Below are positions 22,201 to 31,924 of a stretch of 59,500 nt of DNA, piece by piece (position 1 is the first letter of the stretch; every line of letters starts with the position of its first letter). The position numbers and the translations under genes were made by a program. The DNA comes from Parietichytrium sp. I65-24A. Taxonomy: Eukaryota; Sar; Bigyra; Thraustochytrida; Thraustochytriidae. The notes under the pieces were generated by a model. That model had not been told where the DNA came from. It did no database searches and worked only from the letters and a program-made list of their open reading frames with translations. The stretch spans positions 1-59,500 of the forward strand of contig BLSF01000112.1 of the NCBI GenBank assembly GCA_012862575.1, in the 5' to 3' direction.

Positions 22201-23417
22201 GTTCATGGGACTGCACTGCTCGTGTTTGGGACTTCAATTCTGGAGACCTGATTCACACCTTGGAAGGACACGAAAGCTGGGTTCTCGGAGTGGCGTTGCA
22301 TGACAACCGCATCGTCACAGCGTCACATGACAAGACGTTGCGCGTCTGGGACACTGACTCTGGTGAGTGCACGACACGCATGGTCGGTCATACGTCGTAC
22401 GTCACGTCGTGCGTCATCGGGAGCGACTCGTCGGCCATCAGCTGCTCCTATGACGGAACTATTCGCGTCTGGGATATGAGTGGTGACAAGGACGAGTTGG
22501 AAATCATTGGCCACAGTGATCGTGTCTCGTGCATTTCTGCGGACGGAGACCTGTTCGTGACTGGATCGTTTGACAACACGATAAAGTTGTGGAACGTTCA
22601 CAGCAAATCTTGTTTGAGAACATTTACCGGCCACACGGACCTGGTTGAGTCTGTATACTTGAAGAACGGCGTCGTGCTCTCTGGCTCACGTGATAAGACT
22701 TGCCGCGTATGGGAAGCAGAGACTGGCAATTGCCTTCAAGTGTTCGACCAGCACGAGAATGATGTGGTCAGCGTTTGCCTCGTGGGGAACAACGTCGTGA
22801 CCTTGTCGCGGGACAACAAGCTCAGGGTGTGGGACCTTCAATCAGGCGAGCTCAAGCACACCGAAGAATTTCTGTGCTTTCGCTCCGTCGGGCCGGGTGC
22901 CATCATCACCCCTGTGGACAGTGAGCACGTCAGGTTGTACGGGCAACAAGTGTCTCTCTTCAGTCTTGCAGAGATGAAGGTCGTTGAAAATGCACCGAAC
23001 ACTACTGTACGGTACGTGTCCGCTGATGGGAAGACGGTGTGCCGCAGGGAAGGACACAAGAGCTTTGCTGCTGACACTTCATCCTCGGATTTGCTCAATC
23101 TCGTCGGCCCATCTACGGAACTGATCTCGTTTGATGCAAACTCCACCCTCGTGGCCAGCAGCTTATGGGATGGAAGAGTGTATGCTTTTCATCGAGGCGA
23201 GGATGGCCCTGCTAATGAGGAAGACGTCAAAATGGAAGAAGAGGGTGGAGAAGAAAATGAAGAGGAAACTCTATTCCCAGTTACGAATGCTCCCAATCCG
23301 CGACATTTGGTTGGATTATTTGACTCTCGCGCTGCCGCACTTGCTGTGACTGGGAATAACATTATCGTCGGTGAATGGAGCGGAGCTGTGCACATTCTCT
23401 CTCCACTTCACGGGTAA
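19263..23417 (+). CDS. TIR-like-NACHT-WD40 NLR-like receptor, 1384 aa, complete
   Basis: One uninterrupted frame from the ATG at 19263. Residues about 8-195 form a TIR-like module (VVVVYEVG at 10, VVLMLTSSF at 104); at the WCxxE-like site it reads C125-R-V-Q128, so the usual catalytic glutamate is replaced by glutamine. The NACHT domain has the P-loop GPVGYGKS (266-273), Walker B FVVVLDAVDS (394-403) and a VVSSRFD segment (431). A FLHPTMEEFI winged-helix-like motif lies at 603. WD40 repeats run from about 800 to the end; typical blades are VSGSWDCTARVWDF, VTASHDKTLRVWDT, VTGSFDNTIKLWNV and LSGSRDKTCRVWEA. The acidic stretch at 1318-1336 is unusual inside the propeller. This looks like a sensor-NTPase-effector protein of innate immunity; its function and ligand are unknown. 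Confidence 0.93.
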   Translation: MSASASAGSVVVVYEVGNEEHLACGKSVLDLTEVVAASLSSSGYAVWYSGMPEASPEAAQANNDSDDEGDFYGRRNRQGRGRGGPDARDLESVFVEKLAHATGVVLMLTSSFMKNAASGNIADKCRVQLEQVMLTKQSEVITVALDSGVKVPKSWEGPVAVFCNPSSFVDMSSKSQPEAAIPFITNICEELKQPYQERPLSLQTPSQQEVLSRVFELPDDFKPFEHIQSKAMEYVKGTRSDFREAIENWYAKDLPKSKNRVLPFLGPVGYGKSVMMALICFLGGLTTRRDGEASERSSKRFKFALRRLSFRASSGDKLVVGAAHFFKRNDRSASKLRVCILSLANQIALVVPGFRAVLASLASDAAIETMDLDELFRTLLSRPLQQISKPSKPFVVVLDAVDSVCAEDKSSLMSIIQERWVNEMPGWLGLVVSSRFDADVEAAVQSFSPTRLDLKSRSNMDDLKSFLVTRLTPRFNRKSEAQSAAAVLATRSEGFFLYASYVDKFLSNIPDEKLTMANITDMSLFPPGLDAVYRDNFERLLVESLEDNFDRYDNLLAAMVAARAPLPKYIVKVLLDLGSDEELSRFLSKTAQFLAVSESTVTFLHPTMEEFIRDKKRAGKVSDVSTTNAGKSLAVSVAHGHQSLGHALEEYPDSEFANQHLLYHLCCAKLHEKVSSYVLNFPWLYNVIKGPGSARVVVEDIDGNYSFEKSSQNSVVDVVRCLELSLPLISQNPAVFVFNLVSRISDPEHPILKSFWASELSKAPEIADMFVVSQSTLCAPWLNQRKTISTSSPQSRIVESNGELLYSDSKSGLVLMDWHSGQIKRTYTHNQGRYSQPINTFDMNEAVIVADIGQSLVVLERATGNELGSRSNLRNEMSVIAIGGDKIAIGSWTGSVLLTDTLNVSGTEPTQIVADQTSPLHTSAVNALVFQDNFLVSASSDNRVRVTDIAASRPAVKLTLTGHTSPVVSLAVDERVIVSGSWDCTARVWDFNSGDLIHTLEGHESWVLGVALHDNRIVTASHDKTLRVWDTDSGECTTRMVGHTSYVTSCVIGSDSSAISCSYDGTIRVWDMSGDKDELEIIGHSDRVSCISADGDLFVTGSFDNTIKLWNVHSKSCLRTFTGHTDLVESVYLKNGVVLSGSRDKTCRVWEAETGNCLQVFDQHENDVVSVCLVGNNVVTLSRDNKLRVWDLQSGELKHTEEFLCFRSVGPGAIITPVDSEHVRLYGQQVSLFSLAEMKVVENAPNTTVRYVSADGKTVCRREGHKSFAADTSSSDLLNLVGPSTELISFDANSTLVASSLWDGRVYAFHRGEDGPANEEDVKMEEEGGEENEEETLFPVTNAPNPRHLVGLFDSRAAALAVTGNNIIVGEWSGAVHILSPLHG

Positions 23418-23796
23418 TGCATTCGCCGCAATTGTGCTTCTGAGGAAGCTAATGTTTAAAATGTTAATGTTTCGGAATTCCTCTCATTCTTCCAAGTATT
23501 TCTGTGATGCACGCCGCTCCTGTTTGAGCACCGTCTTCGTCGAAAATTTCCGTTTCGCGTTTCCGCCATAGTTTTTACTCGCACAACTATCGCGCTGAAG
23601 GAGAGTAAGCAATTAGCCGTCCATCAAAAGCTCATTTCCGACACCGTCAAAACGCAAGCCACCTCTGCCAATGGTTTTCCGTCTGGGGAACAAATCGATT
23701 GGGGAGATTGGGAAGAGCACTAACAACACCCAACGCCACAAAATGTTGCGAAAGGTTGCCAAAATTTCGAACTCTAACAAAAAGGAAAAAAAGAGA

Positions 23797-23869
23797 TACT
23801 CGCGCCGGGGCTCGAACCCAGGACTTCAACCGTGTCAGAGTTGCACTCTACCAACTGAGTTACGCGGGC
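23797..23869 (-). tRNA. tRNA-like gene, anticodon GAC (Val), copy 1
   Basis: The 73-base cloverleaf has acceptor 5' strand GCCCGCG, D arm ACTC-AGTTGGTA-GAGT, anticodon arm CAACT-CTGACAC-GGTTG, variable loop of five and T arm CTGGG-TTCGAGC-CCCGG. The internal promoter boxes A and B are good. The anticodon is GAC, reading GUC/GUU (valine). In the acceptor stem, pair 3-70 is a C-A mismatch and pair 1-72 is G-U. A run of seven T on the minus strand just downstream can end RNA polymerase III transcription. No CCA is encoded, as expected for a nuclear gene. A tRNA-derived short interspersed element is the alternative. Confidence 0.75.
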
Positions 23870-24169
23870 GAACGGCAGGGAGCCCTCGCCCTCTATGTGA
23901 CTCACAAGTTCGTAACGGTAAGCACTGGGCACACTTCCATTTTTTTTTTTTTTTTGGAATTTTAATTTTGATTTTTTTGTCATTTCGATATTTTTTTACT
24001 GTTGCTAATTGTTAATTTGAAGGTTTTTAATTAAATTATTTTTAAAAATAACTGAAGATTCTACTAACCAGGCGAGGTGTAATGAGCACAGAAGGCGCAC
24101 ACCAAAAGCTTGTTGACTTTTTATAATATAAAAAACTAAGCCGGAACGGAAGAAAAAAGACAAAACAGA

Positions 24170-24242
24170 TACTCGCGCCGGGGCTCGAACCCAGGACTTC
24201 AACCGTGTCAGAGTTGCACTCTACCAACTGAGTTACGCGGGC
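24170..24242 (-). tRNA. tRNA-like gene, anticodon GAC (Val), copy 2
   Basis: The sequence is identical to copy 1 over all 73 bases, including the C3-A70 mismatch. About 25 bases of 5' flank are also similar to copy 1, which points to local duplication; the rest of the flanks differ. T runs follow within about 10 bases of the 3' end. Confidence 0.75.
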
Positions 24243-24522
24243 GAACTGCAGGGCAACCTCGCCCTCTATCTTGCTGTGCCGGCGAGCGTCTCCAATCAAA
24301 CAATGAAGAAGAGCGCTGGCGGTTTCTTCATTCATTACCTTTTTTAAAAATAAAAAAGATTTAAAACGAGTCCAACACTTGATGATGGAAATTTAGAGGA
24401 AAAGAGAATACAGAAACACGCTTCAGTGTAGTGTCGCGAGTGACGATACTACTATGGTACTAATGCAGATAGGAATTTGTAGCAAAAAAGTAATTGGGAG
24501 GAAAAATACAAAGAAAAAAGAA

Positions 24523-24595
24523 TACTCGCGCCGGGGCTCGAACCCAGGACTTCAACCGTGTCAGAGTTGCACTCTACCAACTGAGTTACGCGGGC
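24523..24595 (-). tRNA. tRNA-like gene, anticodon GAC (Val), copy 3
   Basis: Identical to copies 1 and 2 over 73 bases, but with unrelated flanks. A T6 run on the minus strand starts within about five bases of the 3' end. Strict identity of the gene with diverged surroundings supports selection or gene conversion. Confidence 0.75.
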
Positions 24596-25007
24596 GGAAG
24601 TCGTTGAGGACCCTACTTTATTATACTCCTAGTAATTTGTAAACTAATACGTGGTGACGAGCACCGGTCTCTCTACAGATAGATAAATTTCCAATAAATT
24701 TTCAGTCAGATCAATCGCATGCAAGGGTTTCTGAGCTTTCCGCGCATGCTCTGGTCTCCACTGCTGAGACTAGGATGCAAACACCTTCACATTGGCGTTT
24801 GGGTTAACAATCTATCTGTGCGTCAGGTTCATCAGGCTCCTGACTCACAACAATCACACCTGTTCGAGTTATGAGACCGTACGGTTTGTTCTGTTGCATG
24901 ACGCACAAAGATTGTCCAGTTGTAGAGCGCGTTCGATTGTGAAACAGGTCTTCGATTTGGTATTTGCATTCTTTGTTGTTCAACAGTTCCCAACGTAGCT
25001 AACGTTT

Positions 25008-25098
25008 ACAGAGCCAGGAACCCATCCCGTTTGCCTTGTTGCGAAAAACGCAATATTGACAACATGTAAAGAAGGGTTTGATCGTGAGAAGCTCTGCT
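25008..25098. repeat. 91-base direct repeat, copy 1
   Basis: It begins ACAGAGCCAGGAACCCATCC and matches 25172-25262 with only a few substitutions; the copies start 164 bases apart. No coding function or mobile-element termini are evident. Confidence 0.9.
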
Positions 25099-25171
25099 CT
25101 CAGGATATGGTTTGATTGAATGTATCCTTTTTCCTTCATTAGTTTTTATATTGACAGGGTATTTCGAATTC

Positions 25172-25262
25172 ACAGAGCCAGGAACCCATCCCGTTTGCCT
25201 TGTTGCGAAAAACACAATATTGACAACATGCAAAGAAGGGTTTGATCGTGAGCAGCTCTGCT
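25172..25262. repeat. 91-base direct repeat, copy 2
   Basis: Second copy of the repeat at 25008-25098, in the same orientation, downstream (3') of the first PT-repeat gene. Confidence 0.9.
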
Positions 25263-25370
25263 TTTAAGTTTAGATTATAGATTGAAAGGTGGTGCACGAA
25301 GCACATAGAAATAGGGACTTAGTTGTGAAGGGCCCAAAAAGCCCCACCAATGTTTGGACTCGCGCTCTAC

Positions 25371-26843
25371 TTACGCGAACAGAGCCACGAGCAATGGCGC
25401 CAACAAGAAGGCAGTGGATGCTGCTCTTGGAGCTTCACTAAGGTCCACGCTGACACTTGGCGTGATTGCGGTGATGTTAACAGTTGGTGCATTTGTTGGC
25501 GAAACAGTTGGAGAGGTGGTTGGAGCGTTGGTCGGGGAGACTGTCGGAGTTGAAGTTGGCGCCGCAGTTGGGGACTTGCTTGGAGCAGCAGTCGGAAGTG
25601 GCGTTGGGCACACGCAAGTGGTTGGTGCGAATGTTGGAGAAAATGTTGGAGACGCGGTTGGCTTCATCGTTGGAGACGTGGTTGGCGCAGCAGTTGTTGG
25701 TGACGCGGTTGGGCTCTTCGTTGGTGACACAGTTGGGCTCTTCGTTGGGGAGTCAGTCGGTGAGACGGTTGGCGCTGCAGTAGTTGGGGAGGCAGTTGGG
25801 CTCATTGTTGGAGAAACCGTTGGAGACGCGGTTGGCTTCAACGTTGGAGACTCGGTTGGCGCTGCAGTAGTTGGTGACTCGGTTGGGCTATCGGTTGGTG
25901 ACACAGTTGGGCTCTTGGTTGGTGAGTCAGTTGGTGACTTAGTTGGCGAGTTGGTCGGTGAGACAGTTGGTGACTCAGTTGGCGAGTTAGTCGGTGAGAC
26001 AGTTGGCGCTGCAGTTGTTGGTGACGCGGTTGGGGTCTTGGTCGGTGACAATGTTGGGCTCGCTGTTGGTGACACTGTTGGGCTCACTGATGGTGAGTCA
26101 GTTGGGCTCACTGTTGGTGAGTCTGTTGGGGTCTTGGTTGGTGACACAGTCGGGCTCTTAGTTGGTGACACAGTTGGGCTCTTGGTTGGTGAGTCAGTTG
26201 GGCTCGTTGTTGGTGACACAGTCGGGCTCTTAGTTGGTGACTCAGTTGGGCTCTTGGTTGGTGAGTCAGTTGGTGACTTAGTTGGCGCTGCAGTAGTCGG
26301 TGAGTTGGTTGGGTTCATTGTTGGTGACTTGGTTGGGCTCTCTGTTGGGAACGCAGTTGGGCTCACTGTTGGTGAGTCAGTTGGGCTCACTGTTGGTGAG
26401 TCAGTTGGCGCTGCAGTAGTTGGTGTGGCAGTTGGGCTCACTGTTGGTGAGTCAGTTGGCGCTGCAGTAGTTGGTGTGGCAGTTGGGTTCTCGGTCGGTG
26501 ACAGAGTTGGGGCCTTGGTTGGAAGCTGAGTTGGTGAGTGAGTTGGTGTTGCAGTAGTCGGTGAGACAGTTGGGCTCTTTGTTGGTGAGACAGTTGGGCT
26601 CTTTGTTGGTGAGTCAGTCGGTGAGACAGTTGGGGCTGCAGTAGTTGGAGCAGATGTGGGCGCCAATGTGGTTGGCGCCTTTGTCGGAGCAGAAGTCGGC
26701 GCATTGGTTGGTTCAAAGGTCGGCGCGAAGGTTGGGGCCAAGGTCTGACGGCAAAAGCTTTGGCATTCGTCCGAGATCGCAAGCGCAGGCTCAGATCTCG
26801 CTAAGAGAACCACGGCAGTGAATAGTGCGGCCGAGATCTTCAT
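25371..26843 (-). CDS. secreted PT-repeat mucin-like protein 1, probably GPI-anchored
   Basis: The protein has 490 residues from the ATG at 26841-26843. A signal peptide (residues 1-22, cut after ALA) is followed by a short conserved head with C27 and C31 ([19 protein letters not shown]). About 400 residues of four-residue repeats of the S/A-P-T-x type follow, likely heavily O-glycosylated. [10 protein letters not shown] motif lies near the C-terminus, and the protein ends with [10 protein letters not shown] plus a hydrophobic tail ([13 protein letters not shown]), which fits a GPI signal. The predicted role is a wall or surface glycoprotein. The DNA repeat has a 12-base period, which leaves an antisense Val-Gly-rich frame open. 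A possible 59-base 5' UTR intron (GTAAGC donor at 26907, AG at 26849) precedes the start. Confidence 0.88.
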   Translation of the reverse strand: MKISAALFTAVVLLARSEPALAISDECQSFCRQTLAPTFAPTFEPTNAPTSAPTKAPTTLAPTSAPTTAAPTVSPTDSPTKSPTVSPTKSPTVSPTTATPTHSPTQLPTKAPTLSPTENPTATPTTAAPTDSPTVSPTATPTTAAPTDSPTVSPTDSPTVSPTAFPTESPTKSPTMNPTNSPTTAAPTKSPTDSPTKSPTESPTKSPTVSPTTSPTDSPTKSPTVSPTKSPTVSPTKTPTDSPTVSPTDSPSVSPTVSPTASPTLSPTKTPTASPTTAAPTVSPTNSPTESPTVSPTNSPTKSPTDSPTKSPTVSPTDSPTESPTTAAPTESPTLKPTASPTVSPTMSPTASPTTAAPTVSPTDSPTKSPTVSPTKSPTASPTTAAPTTSPTMKPTASPTFSPTFAPTTCVCPTPLPTAAPSKSPTAAPTSTPTVSPTNAPTTSPTVSPTNAPTVNITAITPSVSVDLSEAPRAASTAFLLAPLLVALFA

Positions 26844-29051
26844 TTTTACTGCAAAGTAAACTCGGCTATCGAACAGTAACTTGGGATTTGCCAGAAAGTA
26901 TGCTTACCTGCTGATCGGTAGTCTTTGCTGAGCAGCTTGATTCGGGTTTTGGTTTTGGTTTTGGTTTTGCAGCTTCGAGCTTGCTTGTGGCCCAAACATA
27001 TCACTCTCTTCAACCATCTCAGTGCTCTAGCTCTAGAATATGGTAGGTAGTATTGGCTGGGCGTGTTCACTAGCGACTATTCTATTCTACGAACATCGAC
27101 TTAACAGCTGGCCAAGATTTTCATCCGTTGCTTGCGAGATTGGCATAGTACGAGAGAACGCAAAACCATTAGCAGTCCCAAAACCATTAGATTCAAAAGT
27201 CACAGATTGAGAGCTTGGCCCCGATCACGTACGGCATATTGAACCTGAATGCCGCTTTGCGTGCGGGGCAGGGTCACCGGCCACAAGCAGACCGGTAATC
27301 GCTTCTTGTCCTTCAACAACGGATCGCTTCAGACAGCTACAAGTTGCATTGCAAGTAGGACCAGACTCCAAAAACTTTAGGACAGACAAATTCGCTTTGA
27401 CCATGGTCGCCATGACCGACAGCATTTGTGCCGGGAGCGCCACCGGAACTGACTGCGAACCAATGATTCCGTTGCCTCTCTTCGAGTCCGAGTCCAAATT
27501 GACCCGTTTGGACTCCACCTACTAGTACCTGCTCTATCTATCCTTATCAGGGCCAACAGAATGTATTTACAGTTAGTGTGAGTACTTACCTCGCATGTTA
27601 GTAGTCGGTAGTACGCCTGCTATGAGCACGGGTATTCTAGCTAGCCAATAGAGCTCTCTACTAGCTAGCTAAAGTATTGTATAGATAATGCCCGTGCTAT
27701 CAGTATCAGAATTCAGACAGCAAGTTACCGGTACTTGTACCCGTTGCCAGTGGCTGCATGGCCCATTGGCAGGCAAGAGAGAAAAATGTGAGGACAAATT
27801 GGATCAAAGTTCTCGATTTCGGAAACCTGTACCTTTAGTCAAAGGCTCTTCTCCTCTTCATTTCAGGCTTGAAAACTCGCTCGCGGCTCTGCATTTGGGA
27901 TGACTGCGAGCTGAGTCAGGACATGGTCATTTTATGCCTAAGGAACCAAATCTTCACTGCTCATGAAGCTCAAGTCCTCAGTAGTTTCGGTAGTTTCGGC
28001 ACGATGAAGTCATCTTCAACTGCTCTTTTATTACGAGTCGATTTTTCTGTCCATTCGAATTTGCAAAGTCTTGTCACGAGGAATTCCAAGTCTTGATGAG
28101 ATGAAAATTTGCTCCAGTAATTGCGGCAAAGGCGAAAACGAAATGTTCGATGGACAAAACGTCCTTACACAATTTCTTCAAAGTAATCTTATGGGCAAAG
28201 AAAACAAATTTAATCCGGTGATGGGTTTGCTAAGTTTAGGTTGAGTCATTTGCATGCTCGTTTAATTTGATGCAACTCGTTTCTCGGCTTGAGCGTGAAT
28301 TTGTTTCGCCTAATTTTCCAACGGACGTAGTGCATTCAAGAAGCTTAAAAAACGAGAAGAAATAACCACAAACGATCAAAAAGGTTCGCAACTCATTTGT
28401 AAGTGATAAATTCACAGTCCATCTCTTCGCAACAAGAATTTACCGGTATTACAGTACTACCACACATAATCAAAATGATAATAATTTGTTTTAAAAAATA
28501 AAAAAATAGGTTTCAAGACAAATAACGGTCCTCACTGTCAGTATTGCCCTGACCGTTGATTGAAAGGTTAACTTAAACTTATTGTGAACTTAAGAGGGGC
28601 CATACGAACCGCTGTGTGAGGTCGTCGCACGACGCGCCGTCGTGAAAGCTCAAAAACGCCCAAAACACATGAATGACTTGAAGTTTGCTGGTTTGAAACG
28701 AGAGATAAAATGTAGATTTTGTTTCCGAAATTCTAAACAAAAGTTACCGCACGCAGCACTGCACGCAAGCGCGTGATCGGTAGATACACAGATGAACGTC
28801 CAAAGACTTTCTGACTAACAGGAACTAAAAGAAAAGCTGGCGACGCACACTCACCCACACGCACCCACAGCGCATGGCCGATGGATCTCTTCCAACCTGA
28901 GGGCGGGCCACCTCTTGGCAAAGGTGTGTGCCCACGCAACGCCGGAGACTAGGTAGCTAGGTGGTTCTAACCTAACTCTAACTAATGAAGTTGAGCTGTA
29001 GCTAGCACTCTAGTCACATGCATCTTGCGATCTTCCCTCTGCGGTGGAAAT
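26844..29051. other. 2.2-kb spacer between PT-repeat genes
   Basis: Upstream region of PT-repeat gene 1. There is a short GGTTTT repeat near 26944-26968. A 97-codon minus frame at 27225-27518 starts at GTG and has no recognisable features, so I do not call it. No RNA gene is seen. Confidence 0.5.
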
Positions 29052-30242
29052 TTAGACCATGATTGCCATGACAAGAGGAGCGATCAGGAACGCAGCGACG
29101 GTGGACTTGGGCGCGGCGCTGAGATCCACGACAACGCTTGGGCTGACGCTCGGGTTGTAGGTACCGTTGTTGTAATAGTCGGTGGTGTTCAGAGTTGGCG
29201 CAGCAGTGGCTTCAACGGAAGGTGCAGCACTTGGCGACACAGTTGGAGCATCGGTTGGTGCCACTGTTGGCGACACAGTTGGAGCATCGGTTGGTGCCAC
29301 TGTTGGCGCATTTGTTGGCGCTTGAGTTGGAGAAGTGGTTGGAGTCTTGGTTGGGGCATCAGTTGGGGAGGTGGTTGGCGACTTGGTCGGAGAAACTGTT
29401 GGGGAGGTGGTTGGCGACTTGGTCGGGGATACTGTCGGAGCCGAAGTTGGCGCGGCAGTTGGGGATCTGGTTGGAGAAGCAGTCGGAAGCGGCGTTGGGC
29501 ACACGCAAGTGGTTGGCGCGAATGTTGGAGAAAGTGTTGGAGACGCGGTTGGCTTCATCGTTGGAGACTTTGTTGGCGCTGCAGTAGTTGGCGACTTGGT
29601 TGGGCTCATTGTTGGTGACACAGTTGGGCTCTTGGTTGGGGAGTCAGTCGGTGAGACGGTTGGCGCTGCAGTAGTTGGTGACACAGTTGGGCTGTTGGTT
29701 GGTGACACGGTTGGGCTCTTGGTTGGTGAGTCAGTTGGGCTCACTGTTGGTGAGTCAGTTGGCGCTGCAGTAGTCGGAGACTTGGTTGGGCTCACTGTTG
29801 GTGACTTGGTTGGCGCTGCAGTAGTTGGTGACAAAGTTGGGCTATCTGTTGGAAAGGCAGTTGGGCTATCTGTTGGAAAGGCAGTTGGGCTCACTGTTGG
29901 TGAATCAGTTGGGCTCACTGTTGGTGAATCAGTTGGCGCTGCAGTAGTCGGAGACTTGGTTGGCTCCATTGTTGGTGACTTGGTTGGGCTCACTGTTGGG
30001 AACGCAGTTGGTGACATTGTTGGCGCCGCAGTAGTTGGCGACTTGGTTGGGTTCATTGTTGGTGACTGAGTTGGGTTCTTGGTTGGGAACTCAGTTGGTG
30101 ACGCAGTTGGTTCAAAGCTCGGCGCAAAGGTTGGAGCCAAGGTCTGGCGGCAAAAGTCTTGGCATTCGTCCGAGATCGCAAACGCAGGCTCAGATCTTGC
30201 TAAGAGAACCAGGACAGCAGTGAACGCCGTCGAAACCTTCAT
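29052..30242 (-). CDS. secreted PT-repeat mucin-like protein 2, probably GPI-anchored
   Basis: The protein has 396 residues starting at the ATG at 30240-30242; an 18-residue upstream extension was rejected because the signal peptide [20 protein letters not shown] begins here. The head has C27 and C31, as in protein 1, followed by x-S/A-P-T repeats interspersed with TTAAPT units, a [10 protein letters not shown] motif, an N-glycosylation-type [13 protein letters not shown] stretch, then [10 protein letters not shown] and a hydrophobic end ([14 protein letters not shown]) that fits a GPI signal. It is a clear paralogue of the genes at 25371 and 34714. A second, diverged version of its 5' half lies 1000 bases to the right. 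Confidence 0.88.
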   Translation of the reverse strand: MKVSTAFTAVLVLLARSEPAFAISDECQDFCRQTLAPTFAPSFEPTASPTEFPTKNPTQSPTMNPTKSPTTAAPTMSPTAFPTVSPTKSPTMEPTKSPTTAAPTDSPTVSPTDSPTVSPTAFPTDSPTAFPTDSPTLSPTTAAPTKSPTVSPTKSPTTAAPTDSPTVSPTDSPTKSPTVSPTNSPTVSPTTAAPTVSPTDSPTKSPTVSPTMSPTKSPTTAAPTKSPTMKPTASPTLSPTFAPTTCVCPTPLPTASPTRSPTAAPTSAPTVSPTKSPTTSPTVSPTKSPTTSPTDAPTKTPTTSPTQAPTNAPTVAPTDAPTVSPTVAPTDAPTVSPSAAPSVEATAAPTLNTTDYYNNGTYNPSVSPSVVVDLSAAPKSTVAAFLIAPLVMAIMV

Positions 30243-30924
30243 CTTTATCCTAAAGTACCTGAATACTTTACGGAGTTGACAGGTCTTACGGAGCAAGAAT
30301 TCGCGAACAATCGCAGGACTGCGCTAGAAGTTCAGATGATGGCTGCCAACTGATTGAACTCCTTGTTGCTCAGATTGGTTTTGGGTTTGCCGCATGTCTT
30401 CCGGTTGAATTCTGAAAAGGCGATGCCGATCTTGCAAATCACCAATATGCACTAACCGTGTTAACTCAAACTAGAAGTGGATGATGCCGCGAAGCAGACC
30501 TTCTCTAGACGAGCTTTGCCAGCCAGACAAAGTTGATATGCACATCTACTTTGGTCCGTTGACTGCCCAAGTTCCGGCCCCATTAAAAATAAAAAAAGGT
30601 CCCAAAAGTGCATGAGTTGCCTATGTACTCATCAATTCCAATCTTATTTGGGCTTTTGAACCGTCTTGATAGATCTTGGTGTCCGTTCTTTTGCAGGTTT
30701 GGTGTCCGTTCTTTCCACTTCGTCTCCAATCAGCAGAAACCTGATCACCATGACGGAAAAAAGTCAAACGGATAAGAAAGCATCCTCTACAAAACTGTCT
30801 TTCCCGCCTCGTTGGCTGAAATAACTTCCGGCTCAGATTTTTCTAATCTCCTGAAGTGACTCGAGCAGTAGTGCCGCCATGAGAAACTAATCGACTTCCT
30901 TGACGCGATTGTGAACATTGGCCT
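30243..30924. repeat. upstream half of a 1000-base-offset duplication, left copy
   Basis: The upstream region of PT-repeat gene 2 matches 31243-31924 at a constant offset of 1000 bases, with roughly a dozen substitutions and no net indel. The left copy ends at the N at 30925 while the right copy continues. The homology also covers the first part of the coding sequence. Confidence 0.85.
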
Positions 30925-30925
30925 N

Positions 30926-31242
30926 CTCTCTGTTGTTGGGCTCTCTGTTGGTGACTTGGTTGGCTCCATTGTTGGTGACTTGGTTGGGCTCGAGGTAGGG
31001 TACGCAGTTGGCTCCATTGTTGGCGCTGCAGTAGTTGGCGACTTGGTTGGGTTCATTGTTGGTGACTGAGTTGGGTTCTTGGTTGGGAACTCAGTTGGTG
31101 ACGCAGTTGGTTCAAAGCTCGGCGCGAAGGTTGGAGCCAAGGTCTGGCGGCAAAAGTCTTGGCATTCGTCCGAGATCGCAAACGCAGGCTCAGATCTTGC
31201 TAAGAGAACCACGACAGCAGTGAACGCCGTCGAAACCTTCAT
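30926..31242 (-). CDS. 5' fragment of a PT-repeat gene, cut at an N
   Basis: About 105 residues starting at the ATG at 31240-31242. The signal peptide and C27/C31 head are nearly identical to PT-repeat protein 2, followed by PT repeats that diverge near the break. The frame runs into the N at 30925, after which non-coding sequence follows, so the C-terminal part is absent. It is either an allele of gene 2 joined end to end by the assembler or a real tandem paralogue broken by a gap. Confidence 0.75.
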
Positions 31243-31924
31243 CTTTATCCTAAAGTACCTGAATACTTTACGGAGTTGACAGGTCTTACGGAGCAAGAAT
31301 TCGCGAACAATCGCAGGACTGCGCTAGAATTTCAGATGATGGCTGCCAACTGATTGAACTCCTTGTTGGTCAGATTGGTTTTGGGTTTGCCGCTTGTCTT
31401 CCGGTTGGGATCTGAAAAGGCGATGCCGATCTTGCCAATCACCAATATGCACTAACCGTGTTAACTCAAACTAGAAGTGGATTATGTCGCGAAGCAGACC
31501 TTCTCTAGACGAGCTTTGCCAGCCAGCCAAAGTTGATGTGCATATCTACTTTGGTCCGTTGACTGCCCAAGTTCCGGCCCCATTAAAATTAAAAAAAGGT
31601 CCCAAAAGTGCATGAGTTGCCTATGTACTCATCAATTCCAATCTTATTTGGGCTTTTGAACCGTCTTGATAGATCTTGGTGTCCGTTCTTTTGCAGGTTT
31701 GGTGTCCGTTCTTTCCATTTCGTCTCCAATCAGCAGAAACCTGATCACCATGACGGAAAAAAGTCAAACGGATAAGAAAGCATCCTCTACAAAACTGTCT
31801 TTCCCGCCTCGTTGGCTGAAATAACTTCCGGCTCAGATTTTTCTAATCTCCTGAAGTGACTCGAGCAGTAGTGCCGCCATGAGAAACTAATCGACTTCCT
31901 TGACGCGATTGTGAACATTGGCCT
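31243..31924. repeat. upstream half of the 1000-base-offset duplication, right copy
   Basis: Near-identical to 30243-30924. It continues without a break into unique sequence after 31924. Confidence 0.85.

Larger units (their letters stand above)
23418..25370. other. spacer with tRNA genes and a direct repeat
   Basis: Besides the three tRNA genes and the 91-base direct repeat annotated separately, this AT-rich spacer shows no protein gene. Open frames over the tRNAs are shadows of the identical tRNA sequence. Confidence 0.6.

Noticed and set aside
25354-26529. Long plus-strand frame of Val-Gly-rich repeats (and similar frames at 29335-30069 and 35279-35572)
   Set aside because: It is antisense to the PT-repeat genes. 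The 12-base repeat period keeps several frames open on both strands; only the minus frames have a signal peptide, cysteine motifs and a GPI-like tail.
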